DNA of 29,132 nucleotides from an uncultured Ruminococcus sp. (GCA_937902395.1 CALGTV010000037.1:1-29132), one strand, 5' to 3'; positions 7,575-17,566 are shown, counted from the stretch's first letter. Notes: a model not told the origin generated them from the sequence alone. Numbers and translations: made by a program.

Positions 7575-10500
7575 TTAAAAGAAACTCATTTGTGTAGATT
7601 CGGGTAAATCACCAAAAGCTCCTATGCTTTTCAGCATATCTATTGTGGTCTTTGACACACCACTCATTTGCTGGAATTCCTCAATGGAGATAAATCCCCC
7701 TGCCTGCGCCGCTTCATAAAGTCCCTTTGCGGCGTTTTCACCAACACCCGACATTGCGGCAAATGGGATTCTCAATTTGCCGTCCTCTATAAGATAATCA
7801 ACAGCATGGGATTTAAACAGATTTATAGGCAAAAATTCATAACCTCTTGACATCATCTCATTTGTAATGAGAAGTATATCATAAAGGTCGCTTTCCTTTT
7901 TGGATCGGTCATTTCCCAGTTCTTTAAGCTGAACAATTCTTGCCCGAACAGCCTCCATACCCTTTGTAGCAAGCTCTGCATCAAAATCCTCACCGCGTAC
8001 TGAGAAATATGTGGAATAGTACTCCAGTGGCTTGTAAAGCTTGAACCAACCCAGCTTCATTGCGGCTATAACGTATGCCGCCGCGTGTGCTTTCGGGAAC
8101 ATATACTTAATTTTCAGACAGCTTTCAATATACCAATCGGGAACATTATGGCTTTTCAGCATTTCAATAATTTCGGGAGTAAACTGCTTTGAAGCCTTAC
8201 CCTTACGTGTCCACTCCATAATCTGAAACGCCATTTTCGGCTCAACATCTTTATAAAGCAGATATGTCATAATACTGTCACGGGTACCAATAACCTCAGA
8301 AATTGTACAAGTTCCGTTTTCAATCAAGTCCTTTGCATTTCCAAGCCATACGTCAGTACCGTGGGAAAGTCCCGAAATCTGCAAAAAGTCACTGAATCGT
8401 GAGGGTTTAGCATCAAGAAGCATACCGATAGTGAAGTTTGTACCCATTTCTGGTATGCCAAGACTTCCCGTCTTACAGAATATATCCTCCTCGGTAACGC
8501 CAAGAACAGTACAATCGGTACACATCTGAATAACCTTTGCATCATATGCGGGAATATTCTTTATTTCAAGTCCTGTTAAATCCTCCAGATGCTTGTACAA
8601 AGTCGGTACAACGTGACCAAGTTCGTCAAGCTTGAGAATTGTATCATGGAGGGAATTGAAGTCAAAGTGAGTTGTGATGACTTCGGAATCCGCAGAATCC
8701 GCAGGATGCTGCACAGGAGTGAAGTCGTACACCTCATAATCAGAGGGCACAACTACCATTCCTCCGGGGTGCTGTCCTGTGGTACGCTTTATACCTGTAC
8801 AGCCGATTGAAAGTCGAGTAAGCTCTGAGTTATTAAGGTTTATGCCGTTTTCCTCACAGTATTTCTTAACATATCCAAATGCAGTTTTATCTGCAACAGC
8901 TGAAATTGTTCCCGCTTTGAACACGTTCGATTTGCCGAACAGCTTTTCTGTGTATCTGTGAGCGTAGAACTGATATTCTCCCGAAAAGTTCAGGTCGATA
9001 TCAGGGGCTTTATCGCCATCAAATCCAAGGAATGTCTCGAATGGGATATCGTGCCCCTCGCGCAGCATATCCGTATTGCATTTTGGGCAGTTTTTCTGCG
9101 GCAGGTCAAATCCCGAACCGCATTTACCGTCAAGGATAAATTCGCTGTATTTACATTCAGGATTTGGACATATATAATGAGGCGGCAGAGGATTAACCTC
9201 TGAAATTCCCGCCATTGATGCCACAAAGGACGAACCTACAGAGCCTCTCGAACCCACGAGATAGCCATTTTCAACTGAGTTCCACACAAGCTTCTGTGCG
9301 ATAATATAAAGCACCGAGAAACCATGCTTGATAATTGATGAAAGCTCTCTGTCAAGACGTTTTTCAACAAGTTCAGGCAGTGGATTGCCGTATATCTCAT
9401 AGGCTTTGTCGTGGGTAATACGGACAAGGTCATCTTCTGCGCCTTCGATAGTAGGAGTAAATGTTCCCTTGGGAATCGGACGTACAACCTCTACCATATC
9501 CGCAATTGCATTTGTATTTGTTATTACGACTTCTTTCGCCTTATCTTCGCCGAGATATGCAAATTCTTTCATCATTTCGTCAGTGGTACGGAAATAGAGC
9601 ATAGCCTGATTTTCCGTATCCTTAAAGCCCATGCTGGCAAGGATTATTTTACGGTATATAGCGTCTTTGGGGTCTAAAAAGTGAACATCGCATGTAGCGC
9701 ATACAGGAATATTCAGCTTTTCACCTAAATCAATAATGAAACGGTTGAATGTGCGGAGCTCTTCCTCATCGGCAGCCACACCCTCACGAACCATAAAATC
9801 GTTATTGCAGAGAGGTTGAATCTCCAGATAGTCGTAAAATTTTGCAAGCTCCTCGATTTTCTCCTGCGGCTTTCTGTCAAGCATAGCCTGAAACAGTTCA
9901 CCTGCTTCACAGGCGCTTCCGAAAATAAGTCCCTCACGATACTCCATAAGGAAAGATTTAGGAATTAACGGCTTTTTGTAGAAGTAATCAAGGTTGCTTA
10001 TGGAAACAAGACGGTAAAGATTTTTTAGTCCTGCCTGATTTCTTACAAGTATAATCTGGTGGTAGGATTTCAGCTTTTTTACATCAATATCTGCGACAAC
10101 ATCATTCAATTGCCCGATATTAGTAAATCCGCGCTGATTTTTCAGACGGCTTATCAGCTCTATGTATATTTTTGAAAGTATTAACGCGTCCTCGTCTGCG
10201 CGATGATGCTCAAAACTGCCCAATTTCAGCGCTTTTGCCACATTATTCAGCCTGTGCCGTCCCATTTCTGGCAGCATAGCCTGACTAAGAATAAGGGTAT
10301 CAAGCCAGTTGTACTCAAAATCTATGTTATGCCGCTTGCAGACCTCATTTATCATTGTTATATCGAAATTTGCATTATGAGCCGCAAGTACAGGTCTATC
10401 GCCGCAGAATTCCATGAATTTGCGGAGTGCCTCATCTTCCAAGGGCGCATTTGCAACAGTTTCATCAGTGATTCCTGTCAATTCCGTTATCTTTTCAGGA

Positions 10501-11909
10501 ATATGCATACCCGGATTTACAAAAGTTTCAAAAGTATCAACATTCTGTAAATTCTTCACCTTTACAGCGGCAATACTTGTCAGCCTGTCCTTTGTAAAAC
10601 TCAATCCCGTTGTTTCAACGTCAAATATTATAATCTCATCGTTGAAATCGCGGTCATCAGGCTTTTTTAGAATAAGCTCACGGTCAATATCATTTACAAC
10701 ATATGCCTCCATGCCGTAAATGACTTTGAAGTTCTTGGGCATATTATACATACAATCAGGGAATGCCTGTACGCATCCGTGATCGGTTATAGCCATCGCC
10801 TGATGTCCCCACTCTGCCGCCCTGTTGATGAGCTTTACAGGGTCGGTTACAGCGTCCATAGCTGACATGGTGCTGTGACAATGAAGTTCCACACGCTTTT
10901 CAGGATAATTGTCGGTTTTCTGTTTTCTTTTTACCTTAATAATTGAATTTGCAAGTATACATATATCCCTTGCATATTCGTCATAGTCTATTTTACCCGA
11001 TACAAGAAGTGCCGCACCCGATTTTATACCACCAAGCTTATCGAGATCATCTTTATCCTCGGCCTTTACAAAGCATTTCACAAGAAGCGAACCGCTGTAA
11101 TCGGTAATACTAAAGGTCACTACACTTTTTCCGTTTCGCAGTTCTTTTATCTCCTTTGCGAAAACATCTCCAACAATTACAGTTTTAGTACCAAGATTCG
11201 TCACAGCATCGGATATAGTCACAGGTGTGTCGCGTATTGCCTTGCCCATGATTATTTCAGCAGATTCGCCGTCAAATACAAGGTCAGCGGATTCCTTGTC
11301 AATGGCTTTCGTTGGAACAGCCGCAGCTGCCGCTTCGGAATGTAATTCCGCAGGAGATTTTTCAGGTATGAGCTGTTCACTGTAGTCAGGCAGCTCTGCC
11401 GCCGCTCTTTCAATGATTTCATCATATTCGTCATTTGATACAGCGTCTGCTCCGCCAAGATTGATATTATAGCTTAAACCAAATTGATTATATATCAGTT
11501 GTGAAAGCTTTCGGGAAAATCCGCATTTTGAAAGCATATCAAGTCCGCCGTGCTTCAGCTGTATATCAATATTTCCGCCGTTTATGCCCATTTCAGCATC
11601 ATTGAGGAACCCATTCACAACAGAGACTTCACGTTTCAGCCTTTCAATAATATCACCCATACAGGACAATTCAAACAATTCTTTAGGATATCGGGGATTA
11701 AGGCTTACTGATTCAACCTCCAATGCCTTTGTCACAGCGGCATTAAACGCCGATATATCACAATATGGGACAATACTGCTGAATTCCGCAAAAAAATTGA
11801 AATTTTTCAGGTTGTCGGAATAGGTTAGCTTATATATCCGACCATTCCGCACGGATTCCGGAATATCGGGGCAATATTCCTTTAAAAATTCAGATAAATT
11901 TATATCCAT
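7575..11909 (-). CDS. polC: PolC, replicative DNA polymerase III alpha subunit (Gram-positive type)
   Basis: Main chromosomal replicase of Firmicutes, with built-in 3'-5' proofreading. It is 1444 aa, close to the usual length. Domains in order: N-terminal region; OB fold about 243-320; PHP domain starting VELHCHSTMSA at about 340; DnaQ-like exonuclease inserted in the PHP domain at about 425-585 (FDVETTGL, AHNANFD, HHRADEDA); then the C-family polymerase core with GSRGSVGSS, a four-Cys zinc finger (CPNPEC to CPKC), catalytic aspartates in PDIDLNFSGEYQ, and TTGQHPGGM. Start and ispG stop share one base (TAATG), so translation is coupled. It is the last gene of the pyrH-to-polC cluster. Confidence 0.98.
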   Translation of the reverse strand: MDINLSEFLKEYCPDIPESVRNGRIYKLTYSDNLKNFNFFAEFSSIVPYCDISAFNAAVTKALEVESVSLNPRYPKELFELSCMGDIIERLKREVSVVNGFLNDAEMGINGGNIDIQLKHGGLDMLSKCGFSRKLSQLIYNQFGLSYNINLGGADAVSNDEYDEIIERAAAELPDYSEQLIPEKSPAELHSEAAAAAVPTKAIDKESADLVFDGESAEIIMGKAIRDTPVTISDAVTNLGTKTVIVGDVFAKEIKELRNGKSVVTFSITDYSGSLLVKCFVKAEDKDDLDKLGGIKSGAALLVSGKIDYDEYARDICILANSIIKVKRKQKTDNYPEKRVELHCHSTMSAMDAVTDPVKLINRAAEWGHQAMAITDHGCVQAFPDCMYNMPKNFKVIYGMEAYVVNDIDRELILKKPDDRDFNDEIIIFDVETTGLSFTKDRLTSIAAVKVKNLQNVDTFETFVNPGMHIPEKITELTGITDETVANAPLEDEALRKFMEFCGDRPVLAAHNANFDITMINEVCKRHNIDFEYNWLDTLILSQAMLPEMGRHRLNNVAKALKLGSFEHHRADEDALILSKIYIELISRLKNQRGFTNIGQLNDVVADIDVKKLKSYHQIILVRNQAGLKNLYRLVSISNLDYFYKKPLIPKSFLMEYREGLIFGSACEAGELFQAMLDRKPQEKIEELAKFYDYLEIQPLCNNDFMVREGVAADEEELRTFNRFIIDLGEKLNIPVCATCDVHFLDPKDAIYRKIILASMGFKDTENQAMLYFRTTDEMMKEFAYLGEDKAKEVVITNTNAIADMVEVVRPIPKGTFTPTIEGAEDDLVRITHDKAYEIYGNPLPELVEKRLDRELSSIIKHGFSVLYIIAQKLVWNSVENGYLVGSRGSVGSSFVASMAGISEVNPLPPHYICPNPECKYSEFILDGKCGSGFDLPQKNCPKCNTDMLREGHDIPFETFLGFDGDKAPDIDLNFSGEYQFYAHRYTEKLFGKSNVFKAGTISAVADKTAFGYVKKYCEENGINLNNSELTRLSIGCTGIKRTTGQHPGGMVVVPSDYEVYDFTPVQHPADSADSEVITTHFDFNSLHDTILKLDELGHVVPTLYKHLEDLTGLEIKNIPAYDAKVIQMCTDCTVLGVTEEDIFCKTGSLGIPEMGTNFTIGMLLDAKPSRFSDFLQISGLSHGTDVWLGNAKDLIENGTCTISEVIGTRDSIMTYLLYKDVEPKMAFQIMEWTRKGKASKQFTPEIIEMLKSHNVPDWYIESCLKIKYMFPKAHAAAYVIAAMKLGWFKLYKPLEYYSTYFSVRGEDFDAELATKGMEAVRARIVQLKELGNDRSKKESDLYDILLITNEMMSRGYEFLPINLFKSHAVDYLIEDGKLRIPFAAMSGVGENAAKGLYEAAQAGGFISIEEFQQMSGVSKTTIDMLKSIGAFGDLPESTQMSFF

Positions 11910-12946
11910 TAAAGTTTTTCAACCTCCGCAAGAAGTTCGGAAACTATTTCCTCCTCCTTGATTTTACGTTGTGTACCGTCTTTTTTAAAGATAACCGCAC
12001 AGCCGTCACCGCCTGCAATTCCGATATCAGCTTCACGGGCTTCTCCCGGACCATTTACAACACAGCCCATAACTGCAACAGTTATATCTTTTTCGGAATC
12101 TGCAAGAGCCGCCTCTACCTTTTTAGCAGTACCAATAAGGTCAATTCTTGTGCGCCCACAGGTTGGACAGCTTACTATAGTAACGCCTTTACGCTTGCCG
12201 ATACATTTGAGTATATCCTTAGCCGCCGCAATTTCCTTGACAGGCTCGTCCGTAAGAGATACGCGGATAGTCTCACCGATGCCGTCGCAGAGAAGTGAGC
12301 CGATACCAATTGCAGATTTTATAAGTCCCATGCGCTCTGTACCAGCCTCGGTAACTCCAAGATGAAGCGGATAATTGCACTTCTCAGCGGCTAAACGATA
12401 GGATGCCAACATTCTGTTTACATCTGAGGATTTTATAGAAATTACAATGTCATCAAAATCAAAGCGCTCTAAAAGTGCCGCATGATTCAGCGCACTTTCC
12501 ACAAGAGCCCCAGGAGTTGGTGAATCGTATTTCGCCAGAAGCTCCTTTTCAAGTGAACCCGAATTTACTCCAATACGGATAGGCAGATTCCTTGAACGAC
12601 AAGCGTCTACAACAGCTTTTACCCTGTCAAGTCCTCCGATATTTCCGGGATTTATGCGAATCTTGTCAACTCCTGCTGCGGCTGCTTCAATTGCAAGACG
12701 GTAGTCGAAATGAATATCCGCAACAAGAGGAATATTCACAGCAGATTTTATTGCAGGAATAAGCTTTACAGCCTCCATATCGGGAATTGCCGCACGAACA
12801 ATCTCACAGCCTGCCTTTTCAAGTTCAACAGCCTGTTTAACGCTTCCCTCAATATCGTCTGAACGCACATTGAGCATTGATTGTATGTAGATATGATTTC
12901 CGTCAAGAACACAGTTCCCGACTTTTACAGCTTTGACATTTCTCAT
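11909..12946 (-). CDS. ispG: IspG (GcpE), 4-hydroxy-3-methylbut-2-enyl diphosphate synthase
   Basis: [4Fe-4S] enzyme that reductively opens MEcPP to HMBPP in the MEP isoprenoid pathway. The 345-aa protein is the short bacterial form: an N-terminal TIM barrel (VRAAIPDMEA, DIHFDYRLA, RINPGNIG) and a C-terminal cluster domain with Cys260 and Cys263 (SCPTCGRT), Cys295 (MGCVVNGPGEA) and Glu302. ATG at 12946 has AAGGAG nearby. The context with dxr and rseP is the standard Firmicutes arrangement. Confidence 0.97.
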   Translation of the reverse strand: MRNVKAVKVGNCVLDGNHIYIQSMLNVRSDDIEGSVKQAVELEKAGCEIVRAAIPDMEAVKLIPAIKSAVNIPLVADIHFDYRLAIEAAAAGVDKIRINPGNIGGLDRVKAVVDACRSRNLPIRIGVNSGSLEKELLAKYDSPTPGALVESALNHAALLERFDFDDIVISIKSSDVNRMLASYRLAAEKCNYPLHLGVTEAGTERMGLIKSAIGIGSLLCDGIGETIRVSLTDEPVKEIAAAKDILKCIGKRKGVTIVSCPTCGRTRIDLIGTAKKVEAALADSEKDITVAVMGCVVNGPGEAREADIGIAGGDGCAVIFKKDGTQRKIKEEEIVSELLAEVEKL

Positions 12947-12965
12947 TATTTTACTCCTTTTCAGC

Positions 12966-12999
12966 TATGCCGTACAAAGAAAAATCCTTGTACGGCATA
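12966..12999. other. Strong hairpin between rseP and ispG
   Basis: The arm TATGCCGTACAA (12966-12977) pairs perfectly with TTGTACGGCATA (12988-12999), a 12-bp stem with a 10-base loop. It fills most of the 61-base gap between the rseP stop and the ispG start. On the coding (minus) strand it is followed by the ispG ribosome-binding site rather than a U-tract, so it is more likely a processing or stability element than a terminator. Confidence 0.65.
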
Positions 13000-13007
13000 A
13001 ACGGTTT

Positions 13008-14066
13008 TTATTTCTGGAATAAACGCATAATATCGTTAAAGGTGGCAAATATCATAACACCAAACAGCAGAATCATTCCTGCAAGGTGAACATATCCCTC
13101 ATGTTCAGGTTTTACAGGCTTGCGTCTGATAAGCTCAATAAAGCAGAAAAGCAATCTGCCGCCGTCAAGTCCTGGAACAGGAAGAAGATTGAATATTCCC
13201 ACATTTATTGTAATAAGCGACATCATATAGAAAAGATTGAATATCGCATCTTCCGTAGATTCTGCCTGCTGAGTGGTCTCATTTATAGTGGTTACAACTC
13301 CCACAGGACCTGAAACTTCATCCTTACTGACTTCTCCAGTGAAAAGGGATTTAAGGGAGAGCCCCACAACGTGCCCCATGGAAGCGAAAGTCTGTCCCGA
13401 ATATCTTATAACATTCACAGGATTTTTTTCAAGATAAACAAGTCCGAAATCCATTTTATCTCCTGTTTCGGAATTGTGGAAATTTACATTTTCAAGCTTG
13501 ATTTTCTGACCGTCACGCTTTACAACAAGGTCATGGTCAGTATCATTCGGGTCAAGCATAAGCATAAAATTCAAGTCAAGAACGCTGTAAACAGGGGTAT
13601 TATCAACTTTTATAATTATATCATCATGAAGAAGTCCCGTTTTATAGCTGTCCGCATAATATGTTTTTGTACCATCATCGTTCACAACTCCTGCAAAACC
13701 TTTTATCTGAGTTGTGGGAATATCAGTCATCATGCTGACCATAACTATAATAGAAATGAAACCGAGTATGAAATTCATCAGCGCACCTGCAACAAGTACA
13801 AGCATGCGTTTCCACAGCTTTGCATTTCGGAAGCTTCTGGGGTCATCACCTGATGTATCTTCCCCCTCCATTGCGCAGTATCCGCCAACTGGAAGAGCAC
13901 GCAGGGAATACATTGTCTCCCCTTTCTGCTTCTGTATAAGCTTAGGACCCATACCAACCGAAAACTCCAGCACTTTTATTCCGCTGAGTTTTGCACATAT
14001 AAAATGACCGAATTCGTGGACCGTTACTATCAGTCCGAAAATAATCAATGCAATTATTATACCCAT
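13008..14066 (-). CDS. rseP: RseP/RasP-type site-2 intramembrane metalloprotease
   Basis: Zn protease that cuts anti-sigma factors and signal-peptide remnants within the membrane (RseP in E. coli, RasP in Bacillus). It is 352 aa. Visible features: HEFGH at 17-21 in the first membrane helix (Zn ligands and catalytic Glu), a PDZ domain in the middle (YKTGLLHDDIIIKVDN), and the third Zn ligand in NLLPVPGLDGGRL near the C-terminus. The ATG at 14066 was chosen because GAAAGGA lies just upstream. An in-frame start at 14096 overlaps dxr, lacks a ribosome-binding site and adds a polar tail before the first helix. It lies between dxr and ispG, a common conserved order. Confidence 0.95.
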   Translation of the reverse strand: MGIIIALIIFGLIVTVHEFGHFICAKLSGIKVLEFSVGMGPKLIQKQKGETMYSLRALPVGGYCAMEGEDTSGDDPRSFRNAKLWKRMLVLVAGALMNFILGFISIIVMVSMMTDIPTTQIKGFAGVVNDDGTKTYYADSYKTGLLHDDIIIKVDNTPVYSVLDLNFMLMLDPNDTDHDLVVKRDGQKIKLENVNFHNSETGDKMDFGLVYLEKNPVNVIRYSGQTFASMGHVVGLSLKSLFTGEVSKDEVSGPVGVVTTINETTQQAESTEDAIFNLFYMMSLITINVGIFNLLPVPGLDGGRLLFCFIELIRRKPVKPEHEGYVHLAGMILLFGVMIFATFNDIMRLFQK

Positions 14067-14088
14067 AATTATCCTTTCAGTGAACCCA

Positions 14089-15231
14089 TTAACCAATAAT
14101 GCTTCTGACGTATTCTCTTGCAGCTTTGTCTGCTGCTGTTACGTCCTCGTAGCATTTTATTTCTGTATAAGGGAATTTTTCAAGTACGGAAGAAACAATT
14201 TCGCCTATCTGCACAAACTGTATTTCGTCGTTGAGAAATGCTCTTACAGCCTCCTCATTTGCTGAATTTACAAGACAGGGATACGCTCCCCCTCTTGAAA
14301 TAGCCTCAATTGCAGCACCGAGGCATTTGAACGTTTTGCTGTCAGGTTCTGCAAAAGTGAGTGTTCCGTAATCCGTAAGGGAAAGAGGCTTTGTAGGACA
14401 TTCTACTCTTTCAGGATAAAGCAGCGAATACTGTATCGGGATTTTCATATCAGGAACGCCAAGCTGGGCAATTACAGCAAAATCCTTGTATTCAACAGCG
14501 GAATGTATAACGCTCTGACGATGTACAACTATTTCAATCTGCTCTGGTTCAAGGTCGAAAAGCCACTTTGCCTCAATGAATTCAAGTCCCTTATTCATAA
14601 GAGTTGCAGAATCTATGGTAATCTTGTTTCCCATGTCCCAGTTAGGATGCTTTAAAGCGTCAGCCTTTGTGACATTTTTCAGTTGTTCATAAGAATATCC
14701 ATAAAAAGGTCCTCCCGAAGCTGTCAGGATTATCTTGTTTACCTGTTCTGGCTTATTCCCCTGCAAACACTGGAATATAGCCGAATGTTCGCTGTCCACG
14801 GGATATATCTTCACACCCTTTTCCTTTGCAAGAGACGTTACAAGAGCACCTCCTGCCACAAGAGTTTCCTTGTTTGCAAGGGCAATATCCTTACCTGCAT
14901 TAATGGCAGTAAGCGTTGGCAGAAGTCCAACCATACCCACAACGGAATTGAGAACAATATCATTTTCCTCCAGTGAAGCGATATGGCACAAACCCTCCAT
15001 GCCGCAGAGAACAGTTATATCAGTATCTGCAAGGCGGCTTTTTAACTCAGTGTATTTTTCTTCATTGTAAATACCCACGTATTTCGGACGGAATTTTCTT
15101 GCCTGTTCCTCCAGCATATCAATACTGCTGTGAGCTGCAAGGGCTATTATTTCAAGTCCGTGTTTTTCACAGACTTCTATGGACTGAGTACCGATAGAGC
15201 CTGTAGATCCTAAAATTGAAACCCTTTTCAT
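14089..15231 (-). CDS. dxr: Dxr (IspC), 1-deoxy-D-xylulose 5-phosphate reductoisomerase
   Basis: Converts DXP to 2-C-methylerythritol 4-phosphate with NADPH, the committed step of the MEP pathway. It is 380 aa. Visible features: the N-terminal Rossmann motif GSTGSIG at 8-14, LANKETLVAGG, the metal and substrate residues in VDSEHSAIFQ, and the flexible-loop region with the catalytic His (VHRQSVIHS). ATG at 15231 has AAAGGAG upstream. It is 22 bases upstream of rseP. The 104-base gap to cdsA holds a possible weak terminator, so dxr may have some independent expression. Confidence 0.97.
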   Translation of the reverse strand: MKRVSILGSTGSIGTQSIEVCEKHGLEIIALAAHSSIDMLEEQARKFRPKYVGIYNEEKYTELKSRLADTDITVLCGMEGLCHIASLEENDIVLNSVVGMVGLLPTLTAINAGKDIALANKETLVAGGALVTSLAKEKGVKIYPVDSEHSAIFQCLQGNKPEQVNKIILTASGGPFYGYSYEQLKNVTKADALKHPNWDMGNKITIDSATLMNKGLEFIEAKWLFDLEPEQIEIVVHRQSVIHSAVEYKDFAVIAQLGVPDMKIPIQYSLLYPERVECPTKPLSLTDYGTLTFAEPDSKTFKCLGAAIEAISRGGAYPCLVNSANEEAVRAFLNDEIQFVQIGEIVSSVLEKFPYTEIKCYEDVTAADKAAREYVRSIIG

Positions 15232-15306
15232 TAATATTATTACTCCTTTGCGTATGGATAATCAATTCATCTTGAAAAGTATATGAAAAAATCTTCCATA
15301 AAATAC

Positions 15307-15330
15307 GAAAGGCAACCACAGTCGCCTTTC
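15307..15330 (-). terminator. Possible weak terminator or attenuator between cdsA and dxr
   Basis: On the minus strand GAAAGGC pairs with GCCTTTC, extended by three pairs (including one G-U) to a stem of about ten with a TGTG loop. It is followed by GTATTTTATGG, only a short U-rich run. It lies just downstream of the cdsA stop, inside a cluster that is otherwise cotranscribed, so partial termination is more plausible than a true operon end. Confidence 0.4.
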
Positions 15331-15335
15331 ATACT

Positions 15336-16223
15336 TTATAATATGTTTAAATTATTAGCTATAGTTATAAGGCAGTAAAATGTGGGAAGCACAAAAAGAA
15401 CGCTGTCAAAACGATCCATAAGTCCGCCGTGACCGGGCATAATTTTTCCGTAATCCTTAAAACCTATCTGGCGCTTTATCATGGAAGCTGTGAGGTCTCC
15501 CACCGTTCCTATAACAGCACAGAACATACCTGTAACAGCGACGGCAATATAGCTTCCGATAGTCTCCTGCATAGGATTATTAGCAATCATATTATTGTAC
15601 ACTGCAAAGCAAGCAACAAAAACAACTGCTGTAGAGATTATACCACCAATAAATCCTTCGATTGTCTTTTTCGGGCTTATTTCAGGACAAAGTTTGTGCT
15701 TGCCGATAGCCACGCCTGTAAAATACGCACCTGAATCCGCAATCCAAGCACCGCATAAACCAAGCACAAGGAAAAATACTCCATGATTTGGGTTATCACG
15801 GTCAATACGAACCATTGTACTCATAGCATTTGGAACAAGAATTATTGCGGCAATTGCAAAGAATATCTGTTCATAACGTATTTTTTTATGCTGATTAAGC
15901 CAGATAACAAATACGCCGAAGCAACATACTAGAGCAATTAAGAAAAGGATTATACCGCGATTTTCTCTGTACTCTGCAAAAGTCAGAGGAGACGAAATCA
16001 TACTATATCTGGGGCTGTAAATAAATGGAACAGTAATTCCGTAAGTAAATGCAGCAACAAGTATCGCAATACTCTTTTCAAGTTTTACTGCACGCAAAAG
16101 CTCATACAGCATAATTACAATTATACCAGCTGTTACAAAGGGCAGAACGAAAGTATTGTGAAGTATCAGCATGGAAACCATGATAACAATACCCACTGCC
16201 GCTGAAATTAAACGTGTAGCCAT
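15336..16223 (-). CDS. cdsA: CdsA, phosphatidate cytidylyltransferase
   Basis: Integral membrane enzyme that makes CDP-diacylglycerol from CTP and phosphatidic acid for phospholipid synthesis. It is 295 aa with about eight hydrophobic segments. The C-terminal family signature is clear: SMIKRQIGFKDYGKIMPGHG, then GLMDRFDS. The ATG at 16223 was chosen because GGAGGTG lies about six bases upstream. A longer in-frame start at 16265 would overlap uppS and add a polar leader. It begins one base after the uppS stop. Confidence 0.95.
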   Translation of the reverse strand: MATRLISAAVGIVIMVSMLILHNTFVLPFVTAGIIVIMLYELLRAVKLEKSIAILVAAFTYGITVPFIYSPRYSMISSPLTFAEYRENRGIILFLIALVCCFGVFVIWLNQHKKIRYEQIFFAIAAIILVPNAMSTMVRIDRDNPNHGVFFLVLGLCGAWIADSGAYFTGVAIGKHKLCPEISPKKTIEGFIGGIISTAVVFVACFAVYNNMIANNPMQETIGSYIAVAVTGMFCAVIGTVGDLTASMIKRQIGFKDYGKIMPGHGGLMDRFDSVLFVLPTFYCLITIANNLNIL

Positions 16224-16224
16224 T

Positions 16225-16959
16225 TCATACACCTCCGAAACGTCGATTACGTCTGCCGAATTCAATCAATGCCTTGTCAAGCTCAGCAGGTGTAAAATCA
16301 GGCCATAAAATATCTGTGAAATAGTATTCAGCGTATGCACACTGCCATATAAGATAATTTGAAAGGCGCATTTCTCCCGAAGGACGAATTACAAGGTCAA
16401 CATCAGGAATTCCTTTAGTGTAAAGCTCATCAGAAATTGACTGTTCCGTTATATCCTCTGGCTTAATTTCGCCGTTTACAGCTTTTTGAGCAAGTATTCT
16501 TGCCGCATGAGCAAGCTCATCTCTGCCGCCATAATTTACAGCCATCATAAGAGTCATTTCCGTATAATGAGCAGTATCTTCCTCCAGCTTAATCATTTTC
16601 TGCTGTAAATCCTCATCAAACGCTGATTTATCACCGAGAAAGATCATGCGTGTATTTTCGCTGAGGAAGTTGCGGACATCCACAATATATTCACGGAAAA
16701 GCTCCATGATTGTATTTACTTCATCATCAGGACGCTGCCAGTTTTCAGTTGAAAAGGCATAGAAAGAGATATTTTTCAATCCTATATCCTTGCAATAGCG
16801 GACAATTTTCTTGAAGTTCTTCGCGCCCTCTTTGTGACCAAAGGGACGAGGAAGTCCTCTCTTTTTCGCCCATCTGCCATTGCCGTCCATGATAAAGCCA
16901 ACGTGCTGCGGAAGCTCAGCAGGCAGAGTTAAATTTTCTTTTTTACCGAAGATAGCCAT
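16225..16959 (-). CDS. uppS: UppS, undecaprenyl diphosphate synthase (cis-prenyltransferase)
   Basis: Extends farnesyl diphosphate with eight isopentenyl units to the C55 lipid carrier of cell-wall synthesis. It is 244 aa. Visible features: HVGFIMDGNGRWAKKRG with the Mg-binding Asp25, FSTENWQRP, and the C-terminal RPSGEMRLSNYLIWQCAYAE block. It uses products of the MEP genes dxr and ispG in the same cluster. Start at 16959 has a GGTGGA ribosome-binding site. The gene starts nine bases after the frr stop. Confidence 0.97.
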   Translation of the reverse strand: MAIFGKKENLTLPAELPQHVGFIMDGNGRWAKKRGLPRPFGHKEGAKNFKKIVRYCKDIGLKNISFYAFSTENWQRPDDEVNTIMELFREYIVDVRNFLSENTRMIFLGDKSAFDEDLQQKMIKLEEDTAHYTEMTLMMAVNYGGRDELAHAARILAQKAVNGEIKPEDITEQSISDELYTKGIPDVDLVIRPSGEMRLSNYLIWQCAYAEYYFTDILWPDFTPAELDKALIEFGRRNRRFGGV

Positions 16960-16968
16960 AATCCACCG

Positions 16969-17523
16969 TTAAACCGTCATGATTTCCTTTTCCTTGGCAG
17001 TAACAGCCTTATCAGCGTCAGCACAGAACTTGTCTGTAAGATCCTGCACCTTCTTCTCGCAATCCTTAAGATCGTCCTCAGTGATTTCAGAATTCTTCTT
17101 CATAGCCTTAAGCTTATCCATAGTATCACGACGAATAGAACGAACAGCAACCTTGCAATCTTCGCCGTACTTCTTAATGCTCTTGCAAAGCTCCTTACGT
17201 CTTTCCTCTGTAAGCTGAGGGAAAGCAAGACGAAGCACATTTCCGTCATTTGTAGGGTTTATACCGATATCAGAAGCCTGAATAGCCTTCTCAATAAGCT
17301 TGAGTGAGGACTTATCCCATGGCTGAATAACGAGGATTCTTGCCTCTGAAACAGAAATAGCAGCCATCTGGTTTACAGGTGTAGGTGAGCCATAATAATC
17401 TACCATAACCTTGTCGAGAACAGCAGGATTTGCACGACCTGCGCGAACAGCAGCAAACTCCTTATCGAGAGCGTTAAGACTCTTAGTCATTTTTTCCTTT
17501 GCGTAATTGATTGTTTCTTTCAT
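16969..17523 (-). CDS. frr: Frr, ribosome recycling factor
   Basis: Splits post-termination ribosomes together with EF-G. The 184-aa length is exact for the family. Visible features: VRAGRANPAVLDKVMVDYYG, the helical hairpin arms, and the C-terminal coiled-coil region rich in Lys and Glu. ATG at 17523 has AAAGGA upstream. The order pyrH-frr-uppS-cdsA is widely conserved. Confidence 0.97.
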   Translation of the reverse strand: MKETINYAKEKMTKSLNALDKEFAAVRAGRANPAVLDKVMVDYYGSPTPVNQMAAISVSEARILVIQPWDKSSLKLIEKAIQASDIGINPTNDGNVLRLAFPQLTEERRKELCKSIKKYGEDCKVAVRSIRRDTMDKLKAMKKNSEITEDDLKDCEKKVQDLTDKFCADADKAVTAKEKEIMTV

Positions 17524-17566
17524 TTGAAATCATTCCTTTCGTTAAATATATGTTAATATATAATAA

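Noticed and set aside
13371..13853. A 160-codon plus-strand frame opposite rseP
   Set aside because: Antisense shadow of a gene with clear protease motifs; no recognisable protein features.
14066..14096. Longer N-terminus for RseP
   Set aside because: The upstream start overlaps dxr and has no ribosome-binding site. The start at 14066 has one and gives the normal N-terminal helix.
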